Source: Clostridium sp. LS | Lineage (GTDB): Bacteria; Bacillota; Clostridia; Clostridiales; Clostridiaceae | Length of the DNA stretch: 64,000 nt | NCBI RefSeq assembly: GCF_002760435.1 | Contig: NZ_AUUU01000013.1 | Location: forward strand, 1 to 64,000 | Direction of reading: 5' to 3' | Shown: positions 25,437 to 33,861 of the stretch, piece after piece | Numbering within the stretch: the stretch's first letter is position 1 | Layout of the letters: every line of letters begins with the position of its first letter | Made by a program: the position numbers and the translations under genes | The notes under the pieces: generated by a model | What the model was told of the DNA's origin: nothing | Database searches by the model: none | What the model saw: the letters and a program-made list of their open reading frames with translations, nothing else

Positions 25437-26165
25437 ATAAATTATAAATAAGTAAGATGTTAATTATAATTCAAGCAATAGATAATGTACAGGGTATAGA
25501 ACCTTTAAATGGAGTTTTTCAGGTTCACATGTACTTTATTCAGCTTAAAGTAATTAATATCTTTTTCTTTTAATTCTCCAAGGCCTAGATAAGGGAAATA
25601 CAAGCTGGTATATATATTAGAATAAAATAAATTATAAATATCTATTAAGACATTTGGAAATAATGTATTTCTTTGTTATAGCTTGTGGCAGCAAGGAATA
25701 AATTCTATATAAAATAACTGACTTAGATAAAAGGTTGTCCGAATTTTTCTTTACTTGAGCATAAGCAAGTTAGAATTTTGGTAATATCCAGCTGAATAAA
25801 GAATACAACAGGGCTTTAAAATACCAGGATAATATACTTTAAATAAAATATATTGAATTATAAATATGGACTGAATAAAGCTAATGTAAGACTTTAAATT
25901 GCGGAAGAAAACTATAAAAAGCTTTATTTTGTCAATATTAACTCATTCTATTAAGAAAAACATTATGATTTAGTTAATTGATAATGAATTAAAATTAAAT
26001 ATAATTTAAGCTGCTAATGCCATAGAAAACTCATTATTAACTAAACCTATTATTCCCGGAGAAAATTCATTTTCTCATAATAATTATACAGATAGCAGTA
26101 AAAAAATTAATATCTTATAATTTGTTTACAATCATAAAATATACTTAATTAGTATAATGCTGAAC
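25437..26165. other. Gene-free decayed region
   Basis: No supportable gene. A minus-strand scrap near 26005-26095 (ENEFSPGIIGLVNNEFSMAL) ends in a stop and looks like the end of a lost gene. CTGAATAAAG-type words recur at about 25537, 25791 and 25870 in both orientations. Confidence 0.5.
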
Positions 26166-26179
26166 GTCTTATCTTAAGT

Positions 26180-26345
26180 TCTTTTTTCTAGGAATAACCA
26201 TACTCCTCTCTTGGTTTCAGCTTCTGATTTACTTTTACCATAAAATTCTTTTCTAATAAGTTTTCCGTTACTGTCCATACCAACAGTAGCAGTAGCTCTA
26301 AAATAAGAAGATCCGTTTTTTTGTACAATTAGTTTTTACATCCAT
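26180..26345 (-). pseudogene. Tyrosine-recombinase (integrase) N-terminal fragment
   Basis: A minus-strand piece reads NGSSYFRATATVGMDSNGK, then IRKEFYGKSKSEAE, the Arm-type DNA-binding domain that begins Tn916/phage-like integrases. The ATG at about 26343 is out of frame with it by one base at a seven-A run, so the start is frameshifted, and the catalytic domain is missing (stop after FLEKRT). It marks a lost mobile element at the edge of the accessory region. Confidence 0.6.
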
Positions 26346-26453
26346 TAAACCACGCCTATATCATTAAATTATGAGAAAAAATTTATATTCTTTTAAAATT
26401 TAAAGTATTCTAAAACTTAAAAGAATATATATAAATTATTAATTATATGAATA

Positions 26454-26666
26454 TCAATTACATCTTTCAAATTCTATGCCTAATATTGGATTTACAGCAC
26501 GTTTACCAATCAAGTCGAGGGAATTGTACTTATATAGTAAAAACTGTTCCTCTTCTGTTAATCTATTACGGCCTAGATTAGAATAATACTTATTTGTAAA
26601 TGATTCTGGAATAAATGTATTAATATCAAAATGTTTTTCAAGTAATTCAAGAAATTTAACAATAAG
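26454..26666 (-). pseudogene. Transposase N-terminal fragment joined to an unrelated C-terminus
   Basis: The minus strand reads FLELLEKHFDINTFIPESFT, then NKYYSNLGRNR, resembling the beginning of an IS4/IS1182-type transposase. After that the frame continues as LTEEEQFLLYKYNSLDLIGKR to a stop, which does not look like the same family. It is probably a chimeric remnant. A possible relative of its missing body lies at 29880-30486. Confidence 0.45.
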
Positions 26667-26810
26667 TAAATTACTAAATATACATATGTAGCTAATAATA
26701 AATATAATTTGTATTTATGAAGGAGAGATTATAATAAAAATTAATAGGATAAATAAATATATGTTCTAAAACAAGAGAAAGAAATTAATATCAATATTAA
26801 AAAGAAGTGA

Positions 26811-26996
26811 TTGGACAAGCATTATGAGAGTCTTAATGCGCAGGAACTTAAAAATATATATGAAGAATTAAACAATATGGATAATAGAATTGATTATAAA
26901 AAAGATTTATATAAATTGGCGGAAATAGGATGCAAGGCAGAGCTGATAGAAAATATTTTTGATACTCATGGAGTTACAATTCCTGAATGGAAGTAA
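26811..26996 (+). CDS. Small hypothetical protein, 61 residues
   Basis: This short acidic helical protein (MDKHYESLNAQELKNIYEEL at its start) uses a TTG start with AAGAAGTGA just upstream. The next gene overlaps its end region with GGAGG six bases after the stop, suggesting one operon. No family is recognised. Its position at the head of the immunity-like array makes a role there possible. Confidence 0.5.
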   Translation: MDKHYESLNAQELKNIYEELNNMDNRIDYKKDLYKLAEIGCKAELIENIFDTHGVTIPEWK

Positions 26997-27015
26997 TTTT
27001 AATGGAGGAATAGAT

Positions 27016-27714
27016 TTGGATAGAAATTTTAGTAAAGATTCTAAAAGAAATGGATTGATTTTTGATGTAATGATTCCTATGCTTATTTCATTGCCAATAA
27101 CATTTATTTTGGATTCAGAATATTATAAGTTACAAGTGTTAAAATTTAAAGCTTCTGATACATTATTGTTTATTCATGATAATGTATCAGAAAAAATAAT
27201 ATTTTTTTCACCATACATTGTAGTGTTACTGATAATTCTAAGTTTTAGAAATAGGTTTCAGTATAAAATTATAAAAATAAATATCTGTTTATTGATTGGA
27301 ATTATTGTATTTTTAAGTTCAACCATCTTACTTTATTTACAATTTTTCAAATATACTGCTATAGAAAGAGAGCGTATATACATTAGTAATGGAATCTTTT
27401 CAAAAAGTGAAGAGTATAAATGGATAGATGTTACACAAGTAGAGGCATCATATAAACGTGGTAATAGAAACAAAATAATAATTATTTATGATATATATTT
27501 AAATGATGGAAAAATAATAGATACATGTAATTCAGATGATTTTTTTGAAAAAATAATAGATATTGATAATATTATGAAAGATAATAATATTACAATTAAT
27601 AGAAAAAAGATACTTAGCAGCGATTATGATGATTTTGTAATTCAATATAAAGATAAAGAAAAAGATTTAGATGTTGATAGATTAGACGTTATACTAAAAA
27701 TACTTGATAAATAA
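27016..27714 (+). CDS. PH-like membrane protein, family copy 1
   Basis: This 232-residue protein starts at a TTG seven bases after GGAGG (the longer frame from 26959 overlaps the upstream gene). Membrane spans are visible near residues 15-35, 60-80 and 90-112, followed by a soluble C-terminal domain of about 115 residues with YISNGIFSKSEEYKW and ASYKRGNRNK, reminiscent of bacterial PH-like domains. It is a clear paralog of 28007-28687 and more distantly of 28992-29498 and 38901-39440. Function is unknown; recurrence within an immunity-like array suggests a membrane-acting immunity family. Confidence 0.7.
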   Translation: MDRNFSKDSKRNGLIFDVMIPMLISLPITFILDSEYYKLQVLKFKASDTLLFIHDNVSEKIIFFSPYIVVLLIILSFRNRFQYKIIKINICLLIGIIVFLSSTILLYLQFFKYTAIERERIYISNGIFSKSEEYKWIDVTQVEASYKRGNRNKIIIIYDIYLNDGKIIDTCNSDDFFEKIIDIDNIMKDNNITINRKKILSSDYDDFVIQYKDKEKDLDVDRLDVILKILDK

Positions 27715-27746
27715 ATTATATCAAATTAGTTTGAAATAATAGTTAA

Positions 27747-27959
27747 TGTTTTCTGCTGCTAGTTAACTTTAAATTTATTTCTAAATTCAAGAATTATAAT
27801 GTTTACATAACACACGAAAAATTAATAGATGAAATGTTAACGGATTATTGTGGTTTTGTCTTGTTTGGAATATTTGAAGAGAATAAGAATATTTCTGATA
27901 TAATTCAAGGGGTATTACCGGTATTAAATAAATTAAGTGTTAATACTTTACTAAAATGA
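27747..27959 (+). pseudogene. 3' fragment of an unknown gene
   Basis: An open frame without a start codon reads FKNYNVYITHEKLIDEMLTD, then CGFVLFGIFEENKNISDIIQ to a stop. The composition is coding-like but the 5' part is lost. I do not recognise the family. Confidence 0.45.
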
Positions 27960-28006
27960 ATGGATTTTAAAAATATTGCTGTTTAATTACTTTTGGGAGG
28001 TAGATT

Positions 28007-28687
28007 TTGAAAAAAGATTCGCAATATAAAGATGATAAGCTTTTAAACATATTTTGCTATTTGATTGTTCCAGTAGTTCTATCATTTCCAATTACTTATT
28101 TTTTGGATTGGTGGTATTTTAAAAATCAAAAATCATTTTTTATGTCAAGCAATACATTATTATTTTTACATTCAGAAATAACAAAATGGATTATACTTTA
28201 TTCGCCATTTCTAATAATGTTTTTAATAGTGATAGGTTTAAGAAATAGTAGTTCTATTAGAATTATTAAAATTAGAGCTCTATTATTAATTCCTGTTATA
28301 ATATCAGCAGTTTCAATATTTATATTAATATATGAATTTTTTGAATATACAGATATAAATCAAGATGGGATCCGCATTAGAAATGGAATATTTTCTACAA
28401 ACAAGAATTATCAATGGAATGATATTGATAATGTCCAAGTATCATACAAACGAGGATATAGAAACAAAATAGATCCTATTTATGATATACATTTAAAAGA
28501 TGGAACAGTATTAAATACATGTGACGCTGAAGATTTTTATAGCAATATAATAACTTTAGATAATTTCATAAAAGATAACAAAATTAAAATTATAAGAAGT
28601 AAAATCCAACCAAATGATTATAATGATTTAAGAAATTCGTTTAGCGAAGATAGGCTGGAAGTAGTATTAGAGATATTAAATGGATAA
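28007..28687 (+). CDS. PH-like membrane protein, family copy 2
   Basis: This 226-residue protein uses a TTG start six bases after GGGAGG. It has three membrane spans (near residues 15-33, 62-82 and 92-115) and a C-terminal soluble domain with IRNGIFSTNKNYQW, VSYKRGYRNK and DGTVLNTCDAEDF. It is collinear with 27016-27714, sharing IPM/IVPV-x-LSLPIT/LSFPIT, LLF-H and the KRG-RNK patch. The family is unknown to me. A scrambled third copy follows. Confidence 0.7.
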   Translation: MKKDSQYKDDKLLNIFCYLIVPVVLSFPITYFLDWWYFKNQKSFFMSSNTLLFLHSEITKWIILYSPFLIMFLIVIGLRNSSSIRIIKIRALLLIPVIISAVSIFILIYEFFEYTDINQDGIRIRNGIFSTNKNYQWNDIDNVQVSYKRGYRNKIDPIYDIHLKDGTVLNTCDAEDFYSNIITLDNFIKDNKIKIIRSKIQPNDYNDLRNSFSEDRLEVVLEILNG

Positions 28688-28769
28688 CTTATTAAATTAA
28701 TATTAATAAACTAGATTAATAATCTTATAGTATCTAAGTCTAAGTAAGGTGAAATGGATTTTGAATTGG

Positions 28770-28905
28770 AATGAATAAGGAAGAAATATTTATTAGAAAT
28801 AGTATATTTTCGGCAAATAAGAATTATACTTGATAGAAGTAAAATACGACCAAACGATTACATGAGTTTCTAAAATGCATATAAAAGATGGTGTATTAAG
28901 TACTG
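28770..28905 (+). pseudogene. Scrambled third copy of the PH-like gene
   Basis: Three short blocks match the preceding gene but in altered order: IFIRNSIFSANKNYT (matching IRIRNGIFSTNKNYQ), then RSKIRPNDYMS (matching RSKIQPNDYND, normally near the end), then HIKDGVLST (matching HLKDGTVLNT, normally before it). Stops separate them. The rest of this 304-base gap holds nothing else recognisable. Confidence 0.55.
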
Positions 28906-28991
28906 TATTGAGATGTTAATTAATATATTAAATTGAACGATTCCAATAATTATTTTATTTAAGAAAGATATTGATTTTAAACAAGTAGGGG

Positions 28992-29498
28992 TTGTGGCAT
29001 CTATTGAATAAAAGAATACTTATTTTTTCAGAATATAATATAAAAAGAAAATTAATACTAATAATTTTTTTTGTAACTCTTTGTATACTTCCAATTTTTA
29101 TTCTAGTTAGTCAACATGATATACTAGTTATTTGGGTTGTATTTCTATTAGAATTAATATTAGTACGATTTACAATTATACTGATAACAGATCATATTAG
29201 CTTATATTCAGATAGAATAGAAACGGGTAATGTCTTTTCAAAATCAATAATTTTATTTAATGAGATAAAAAAACTAGACCTAAAGTTAATTGAACAATCG
29301 TATAGATGGAAAAAGTGGAAGGTTATTTCGATTGTCTTTTTAAATAGTCAGAATTATATCTTATTGACTCTTCCAGTAAAATCTACAAAGAGGCTACACG
29401 ATATTATTTCTGCCTTAGAAAGCAACAATAATATAAAGCTAAGTCAAAATCTTATAGAATATTTGAATGAAAATGCCAATCATATAGAGGGAATATAA
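28992..29498 (+). CDS. Membrane protein with PH-like domain, family-related
   Basis: This 168-residue protein has two membrane spans (near residues 20-40 and 46-66) and a soluble C-terminal half of PH-like character (YSDRIETGNVFSKSIILFNE, then SYRWKKWKVISIVFL). It is shorter and more distant than the two preceding paralogs. The start may be the TTG at 28992, adjacent to AGGGG, or the TTG at 29004 with better spacing. Function unknown. Confidence 0.6.
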   Translation: MWHLLNKRILIFSEYNIKRKLILIIFFVTLCILPIFILVSQHDILVIWVVFLLELILVRFTIILITDHISLYSDRIETGNVFSKSIILFNEIKKLDLKLIEQSYRWKKWKVISIVFLNSQNYILLTLPVKSTKRLHDIISALESNNNIKLSQNLIEYLNENANHIEGI

Positions 29499-29539
29499 AA
29501 TATAATTTGCAAAGAGTTATTAAGAGGAGTCCGCCTTGA

Positions 29540-29703
29540 AGAAAAAGTTCTGGCGGTAAAAGAGGAAGCGGTAAAACTTCATTTAACAAAGGCGCTACAG
29601 ATATGGCCATATTGATAATAAAATAAATATAAAACTCTATATGGAGTATAATACTTACTTCAAAGATCAAGGATGGAATAGACAATCTAAAATTATAGAT
29701 TAG
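29540..29703 (+). pseudogene. Possible toxin-tip gene fragments
   Basis: Two scraps in tandem read SSGGKRGSGKTSFNKGATDM (29540-29626) and MEYNTYFKDQGWNRQSKIID (29641-29703), each ended by a stop. The first resembles the start of nuclease-like C-terminal toxin domains of polymorphic toxins, by recollection of TSFNKGATDMA-like text. It is the only toxin-like sequence in the array and is not functional. Confidence 0.35.
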
Positions 29704-29879
29704 GTATTTTTAAGGTTAAATGTGTTAATTTAGTCTTTTAAAAATTACAAGGTATATATTTATTTTGATTGCCTATTCCTTTAATTTTAACTCGCTACGC
29801 TCATACAAAAGAAGATAAGTACAAGCTATCTTATATTAAACATTAATTTTAAGTAGAGATCTGTTAAGAGTGTATTTAT

Positions 29880-30486
29880 TGGACATACATGGAAATCTTA
29901 TTCTATTATAATTTTCTTTTTACCTGAGATATTTTCTATACATAATTTATTTTTTATAACATCATAACTAGTTTCAATACTCCATCGTTTAAAGTATAAT
30001 AATCCAATTTCGCTTGTGGCCATTTCATCATAAGGAATATTGGTTACTAAATACCATCTTCACCAGTTGATAATGTTATACTTATCATTCTTACATTAAT
30101 ATTTCCAATTTGTTTAGCCTTAGCTTTTATATCCTTATCATTAATTTTTTTTAATCAGCTTTTATTAATTTCTATATTAACTATTTCATCATCATTATTC
30201 ATTAAGTTTTTTTCATCTTCATACGTTCCGCTTTGTAACCTAAATATATAAAAAATTGGCAACTCCATTAAAAAAATTAACATTTCTATTGATATATATC
30301 CTCTATCAAATATTACTATTACCTTTTTATTATCTCCTATTAATTTAAATAGAGTTTCTATATTTTTCTTAGCTAGAGGTCTTTCGGGTGTAGTATATTT
30401 ATCGATAACAGAATCAATCATTATATTATTTTCTAAGTCATAAATCCCAGAAACTTTTGCCTTAGCGCTTTTTCTAATATTCTCAC
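29880..30486 (-). pseudogene. IS4-family transposase remnant
   Basis: Minus-strand fragments read KSAKAKVSGIYDLENN, KVIVIFDRGYISIEMLIFLM (a DDE catalytic Asp region), IKAKAKQIGNINVRMISI and LLYFKRWSIETSYDVIKNKL, the Y-(2)-R-(3)-E-(6)-K signature of IS4 transposases, ending ENISGKKK. Stops and at least two frameshifts (near 30150 and 30060) separate them. The N-terminal part is missing; a related N-terminus may be the fragment at 26454-26666. Confidence 0.75.
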
Positions 30487-30811
30487 CTTATGACTTGAAG
30501 GCAAAGCCTTGAAGTCACTAGCTGCAACTTTAAAATAATATGGGAAGAAAGTAGCAATGCAATAGATTAAAGCAGAGCTTTAAGGTGTTGCGTATTGTTT
30601 CTTTCTGGTCCTTGAATTTAGGAGTGAATTTTGAGTAAAGTTGTAGCAAGAAACATTAAAGTTCGAGCAAAGCGAGTATTAATATCTTCCTTTTAACACA
30701 GCATTGTTGCCAAGAATATTGATATATGAAAATATTGTAATTATAGTTATAATATATGTATAATGTGCGCAGAAAAGTATTTAACTGTAAAATAAAGAGT
30801 ATTTTGAAAGG
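30487..30811. other. Gene-free segment with unusual composition
   Basis: The stretch 30487-30700 is less AT-rich than its surroundings (for example GGCAAAGCCTTGAAGTCAC, GCGAGT) and has no coding frame. A short piece, GTAGCAAGAAA followed by TTA-AGTT-like text at 30644-30668, resembles 21584-21602. It may be the end of another decayed mobile element. Confidence 0.4.
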
Positions 30812-31294
30812 ATGAATAAAGCAATGGCGGTTTTCGATAGTTATGATAATTATTATGATATAGCAGTAAAGGCTTATTGTTCTAATAAGAAAATAGAACT
30901 TAAAGATATTAATGATGAACAGAACAAGATAATTACTGAAAGATCATGTGTTCATATTGGCTTTTACCTTACATGGATTATTAATAATAATTTGGAAGGA
31001 GACATACATAAGGAATATGATTCAGAAAATCTTGAAAAGGTAAGAAAGGAAGAAATCACAGGAGTGGATTTTTTTCTAACCTGTTGTGATGGCAAGCTAT
31101 GGAGTGATGATTTTAATGATGAAGGATTAGCATTTACTGAATATTATTATGCTAGTGGACAGTTTGTTAATGATTACATAGATTTTGTTTTGAATGAACT
31201 GCATGATATTCCTTGTGAATTCGATTTTAGTTGGAAGAATTATAAAAAGTTTGAAGTTATATTAGATAGAAGATGTGAGGCTTTTTGCAAATAG
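30812..31294 (+). CDS. DUF7832-like immunity-type protein
   Basis: This 160-residue soluble acidic protein has the pattern HIGFYLTWIINNNLEG near residue 48, FFLTCCDGKLWSDDFNDEG near 87, and FTEYYYASGQFVNDYIDF near 108, which resembles the DUF7832 family found among polymorphic-toxin immunity genes. That assignment is from memory of the pattern. GAAAGG lies directly before the ATG at 30812; an ATG at 30824 has better spacing. No toxin gene precedes it, so it would be an orphan immunity gene. Confidence 0.65.
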   Translation: MNKAMAVFDSYDNYYDIAVKAYCSNKKIELKDINDEQNKIITERSCVHIGFYLTWIINNNLEGDIHKEYDSENLEKVRKEEITGVDFFLTCCDGKLWSDDFNDEGLAFTEYYYASGQFVNDYIDFVLNELHDIPCEFDFSWKNYKKFEVILDRRCEAFCK

Positions 31295-31443
31295 GGAAAA
31301 TAGTTTTTATATGTTTGTCATGCCTTTTATAATGCTCGATTAGTCAATGGTTTCTAAAATTTTCAATGTGAAAATGTTTTAATTAAAGTAAAAGTAAGTG
31401 CGATTTAACAATCGTTTGTAATATAACATTGGAGGATGTAATT

Positions 31444-32406
31444 ATGTTAAAAATAGCAAATAAATATATAAAACTATACGAAACAACAGTACAGGAAACA
31501 AAGGCTTTTGTAGAAATCTGGAAGTCCAGAGAAGAATATATAGAAAAGCAAAGAAATACATATGAAAAGTATTTAAAAAACGAAGGGGTTGAAACTCATG
31601 TTAAAATCAAGTTATATTTGTCATTAATAAGCAATCCTTATTTATTAGGGGTATATGAAAGTCTAAAAAAAGAAGATTGGAAATTGCTAAATGATACATT
31701 ATATCAGTATGGGAGACATAGGGTGTTAACTAAAAGTGGAAATGGATATGATCAGTCAGGTGAATTTTGGGAAGTGATGGATTGTATGGCATGCAATGAT
31801 ATAGAAGCTTTGGAAAAATCATATCCAGAAGAATTAGGATTAAGCAGCAATGGATATCCAGCTTTTGTAATAGCAAGTAATCTGTTATATGTCCTTTGGT
31901 ATCATAAAGATGAATACGAAAAAGAAGTAATTTCTAAAGCAAAAAAAATGCTAAAACAGAAAAAATCACTATGGGAAAAAGCTATTGTTTCATTTCTTAT
32001 AGCATTATGTGAAGAGAATATGGAGGAAGCCAGCATACAGTTAAACCAAGTGTGTGTAGCTTCAAGAAGAAATGATAGACATAAACTTTATAAATGCTTT
32101 TGCTCAGAAGCACATGGTTTATATAATATTGCTAGAAGTGTTTTGCCTAAAGGGTTGTTTGAGCAACTAAAGATTCCTGAAGATGAAGCATTTATAAAAG
32201 AGTTTGCTATTTGGCAAAAAAAAGAATCTTATCTTAAAGGTGAATTATTTATTAATTATCCGGATGAATTAGATTTTATGAATAAAATATTAAAGTTGCC
32301 ATTACCTGAATGCTGTTTATGCACTCCGTATTCAAATAGTAAGAAAAAATATAGAGACCATGAACAAATGAATAAAGATTTGGCAAATTCATTTATATAT
32401 AAATAG
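31444..32406 (+). CDS. Imm49-like immunity family protein
   Basis: This 320-residue soluble, helix-rich protein starts at the ATG eight bases after GGAGG; a TTG at 31429 is upstream but overlaps the ribosome binding site. Helical text such as LLNDTLYQYGRHRVLTKSG, SGEFWEVMDCMACNDIEALE and KKSLWEKAIVSFLIALCEEN resembles the Imm49 family of polymorphic-toxin immunity proteins, with moderate confidence. It stands in the array of small genes with independent ribosome binding sites. No cognate toxin is present. Confidence 0.6.
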   Translation: MLKIANKYIKLYETTVQETKAFVEIWKSREEYIEKQRNTYEKYLKNEGVETHVKIKLYLSLISNPYLLGVYESLKKEDWKLLNDTLYQYGRHRVLTKSGNGYDQSGEFWEVMDCMACNDIEALEKSYPEELGLSSNGYPAFVIASNLLYVLWYHKDEYEKEVISKAKKMLKQKKSLWEKAIVSFLIALCEENMEEASIQLNQVCVASRRNDRHKLYKCFCSEAHGLYNIARSVLPKGLFEQLKIPEDEAFIKEFAIWQKKESYLKGELFINYPDELDFMNKILKLPLPECCLCTPYSNSKKKYRDHEQMNKDLANSFIYK

Positions 32407-32566
32407 GACTAGATTTTTCGAAGATTGATTCTATGAGATAAAATATAATGAATAAAATTTAATATTAAGGAGCATAGATGAGCATGCTCTAATGGAATAT
32501 GTAATCTTTAAATTATAATTTGTCGAAGGAGAAGAATCAGAAAATTGATGTTAGGAGAAGCAAAAC

Positions 32567-33013
32567 ATGTCTATGGAACGCAAGAAGCAAAGATGGTATA
32601 AAAGAGAAGTAAAACGTATAGTAAGAACAATTGATAATTTTTATTCAGTATTTAATCCTTTGGTCAATGAACCATTTAGTGATGAATATTTTAAAATTTA
32701 TGCAAATTTATTTTTTAAACCAAAAGGAAAAGATAGAACAGAAATCTTTCAACATCTGATAGGAAAAACAGAGGAAATGTTAATGAGCAAACCTGAAGAT
32801 ATAGGATTTTGTAAAATAATATTAGCAGTTTATGAAGAAAATTTTTCACATTCACAAATTTTAATTTTTTATGAAAGCAGCTATTATAATACATTTTGGG
32901 ATAGAAAAGATATTCGATATCAAAAATGGTCAAAAGTTAACAAAGGTTCTCTAATTGAAAGGCTTAATATGATTACAAATTTAGCTGAAGTTGGCTATTT
33001 AGAAGAGGTGTAA
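32567..33013 (+). CDS. Hypothetical protein, possibly DUF3916-like
   Basis: This 148-residue soluble basic protein begins with RKKQRWYKREVKRIVRTIDN and has FKPKGKDRTEIFQHLIG near residue 50. AGGAGA precedes the ATG by a suitable distance. I tentatively liken it to DUF3916-type proteins but cannot confirm. It is one of the small genes in the immunity-like array. Confidence 0.55.
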   Translation: MSMERKKQRWYKREVKRIVRTIDNFYSVFNPLVNEPFSDEYFKIYANLFFKPKGKDRTEIFQHLIGKTEEMLMSKPEDIGFCKIILAVYEENFSHSQILIFYESSYYNTFWDRKDIRYQKWSKVNKGSLIERLNMITNLAEVGYLEEV

Positions 33014-33126
33014 GATGAATTAGGGTATAGAAAACAGAAAATTTGGTTCTATGGAGATATAATATAGGATATTGATAACTAGTACAATTTTTCATAATAA
33101 ATGTTAGTATTTAAAGAGGTTATAAA

Positions 33127-33807
33127 ATGGATAAAGATAAGTATAGGATTATTAAAATTGGTAAAGAGGCATTATATGAATTTATATATGAAAAATTCAT
33201 TGAAAATCAAGAGGAGTATTTAGGTGTTAATGCCTTAGAGGTAATGAATAGTTTTGAAATAGATTTTCAAAATGGAAATTTTATTTTTATTGCACATAAA
33301 AGTGAAGATGAGAATGAAAATATAATACCATTACCTAAAGAGATAGATTTAGTAAAGCTTATGGATAAAATGGGAGATACAACTTCTACAATGTTTGGTA
33401 AGGATAGGTATATTGAATTATCATTAAAAGAAATTATTGATATACAGGAAAGAAAAATTGCGACTTATAGAGGAGATGTAATGAACAGAATTGTAAAAGT
33501 TGTAATTGATAGACCATTAGGTTCATATCATCCGAAGCATAAAGATATATATTATTCTGTTAACTATGGATATGTACCTGGTATTATAGCACCAGATGGC
33601 GAGGAACAAGATGCATATGTTCTTGGAATAAATGAACCTATAAAAGAGTTAATAGGTAAAGTAGTAGCGATAATTCATAGGAATGATGATGTTGAAGAAA
33701 AATGGGTAGTTGTTCCGCAAGGAATGAAAATAACAAAAGCAGAAATACAAGAACAAGTCAATTTTCAAGAGAAATATTTTGATAGTTTAATAGAGATGTT
33801 GATTTAA
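33127..33807 (+). CDS. Two-domain protein with C-terminal inorganic pyrophosphatase-like domain
   Basis: This 226-residue protein has an unrecognised N-terminal domain (about 1-115) and a C-terminal half (about 120-226) resembling a shortened family I pyrophosphatase. Visible features are VVIDRPLGSYHPKHKD, YSVNYGYVPG, APDGEEQDAYVLG in place of the usual D-G-D-P-x-D metal motif, and a late QVNFQEKYFD helix. The first and last acidic residues of the metal motif are kept. The domain is shorter than a normal pyrophosphatase (about 175). Whether it hydrolyses pyrophosphate is unknown. AAAGAGG precedes the ATG. Confidence 0.7.
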   Translation: MDKDKYRIIKIGKEALYEFIYEKFIENQEEYLGVNALEVMNSFEIDFQNGNFIFIAHKSEDENENIIPLPKEIDLVKLMDKMGDTTSTMFGKDRYIELSLKEIIDIQERKIATYRGDVMNRIVKVVIDRPLGSYHPKHKDIYYSVNYGYVPGIIAPDGEEQDAYVLGINEPIKELIGKVVAIIHRNDDVEEKWVVVPQGMKITKAEIQEQVNFQEKYFDSLIEMLI

Positions 33808-33861
33808 AATTGATTAATTATATTATGAGAAGGTTTTATAAAATGCATTTGGGAGGATTAT

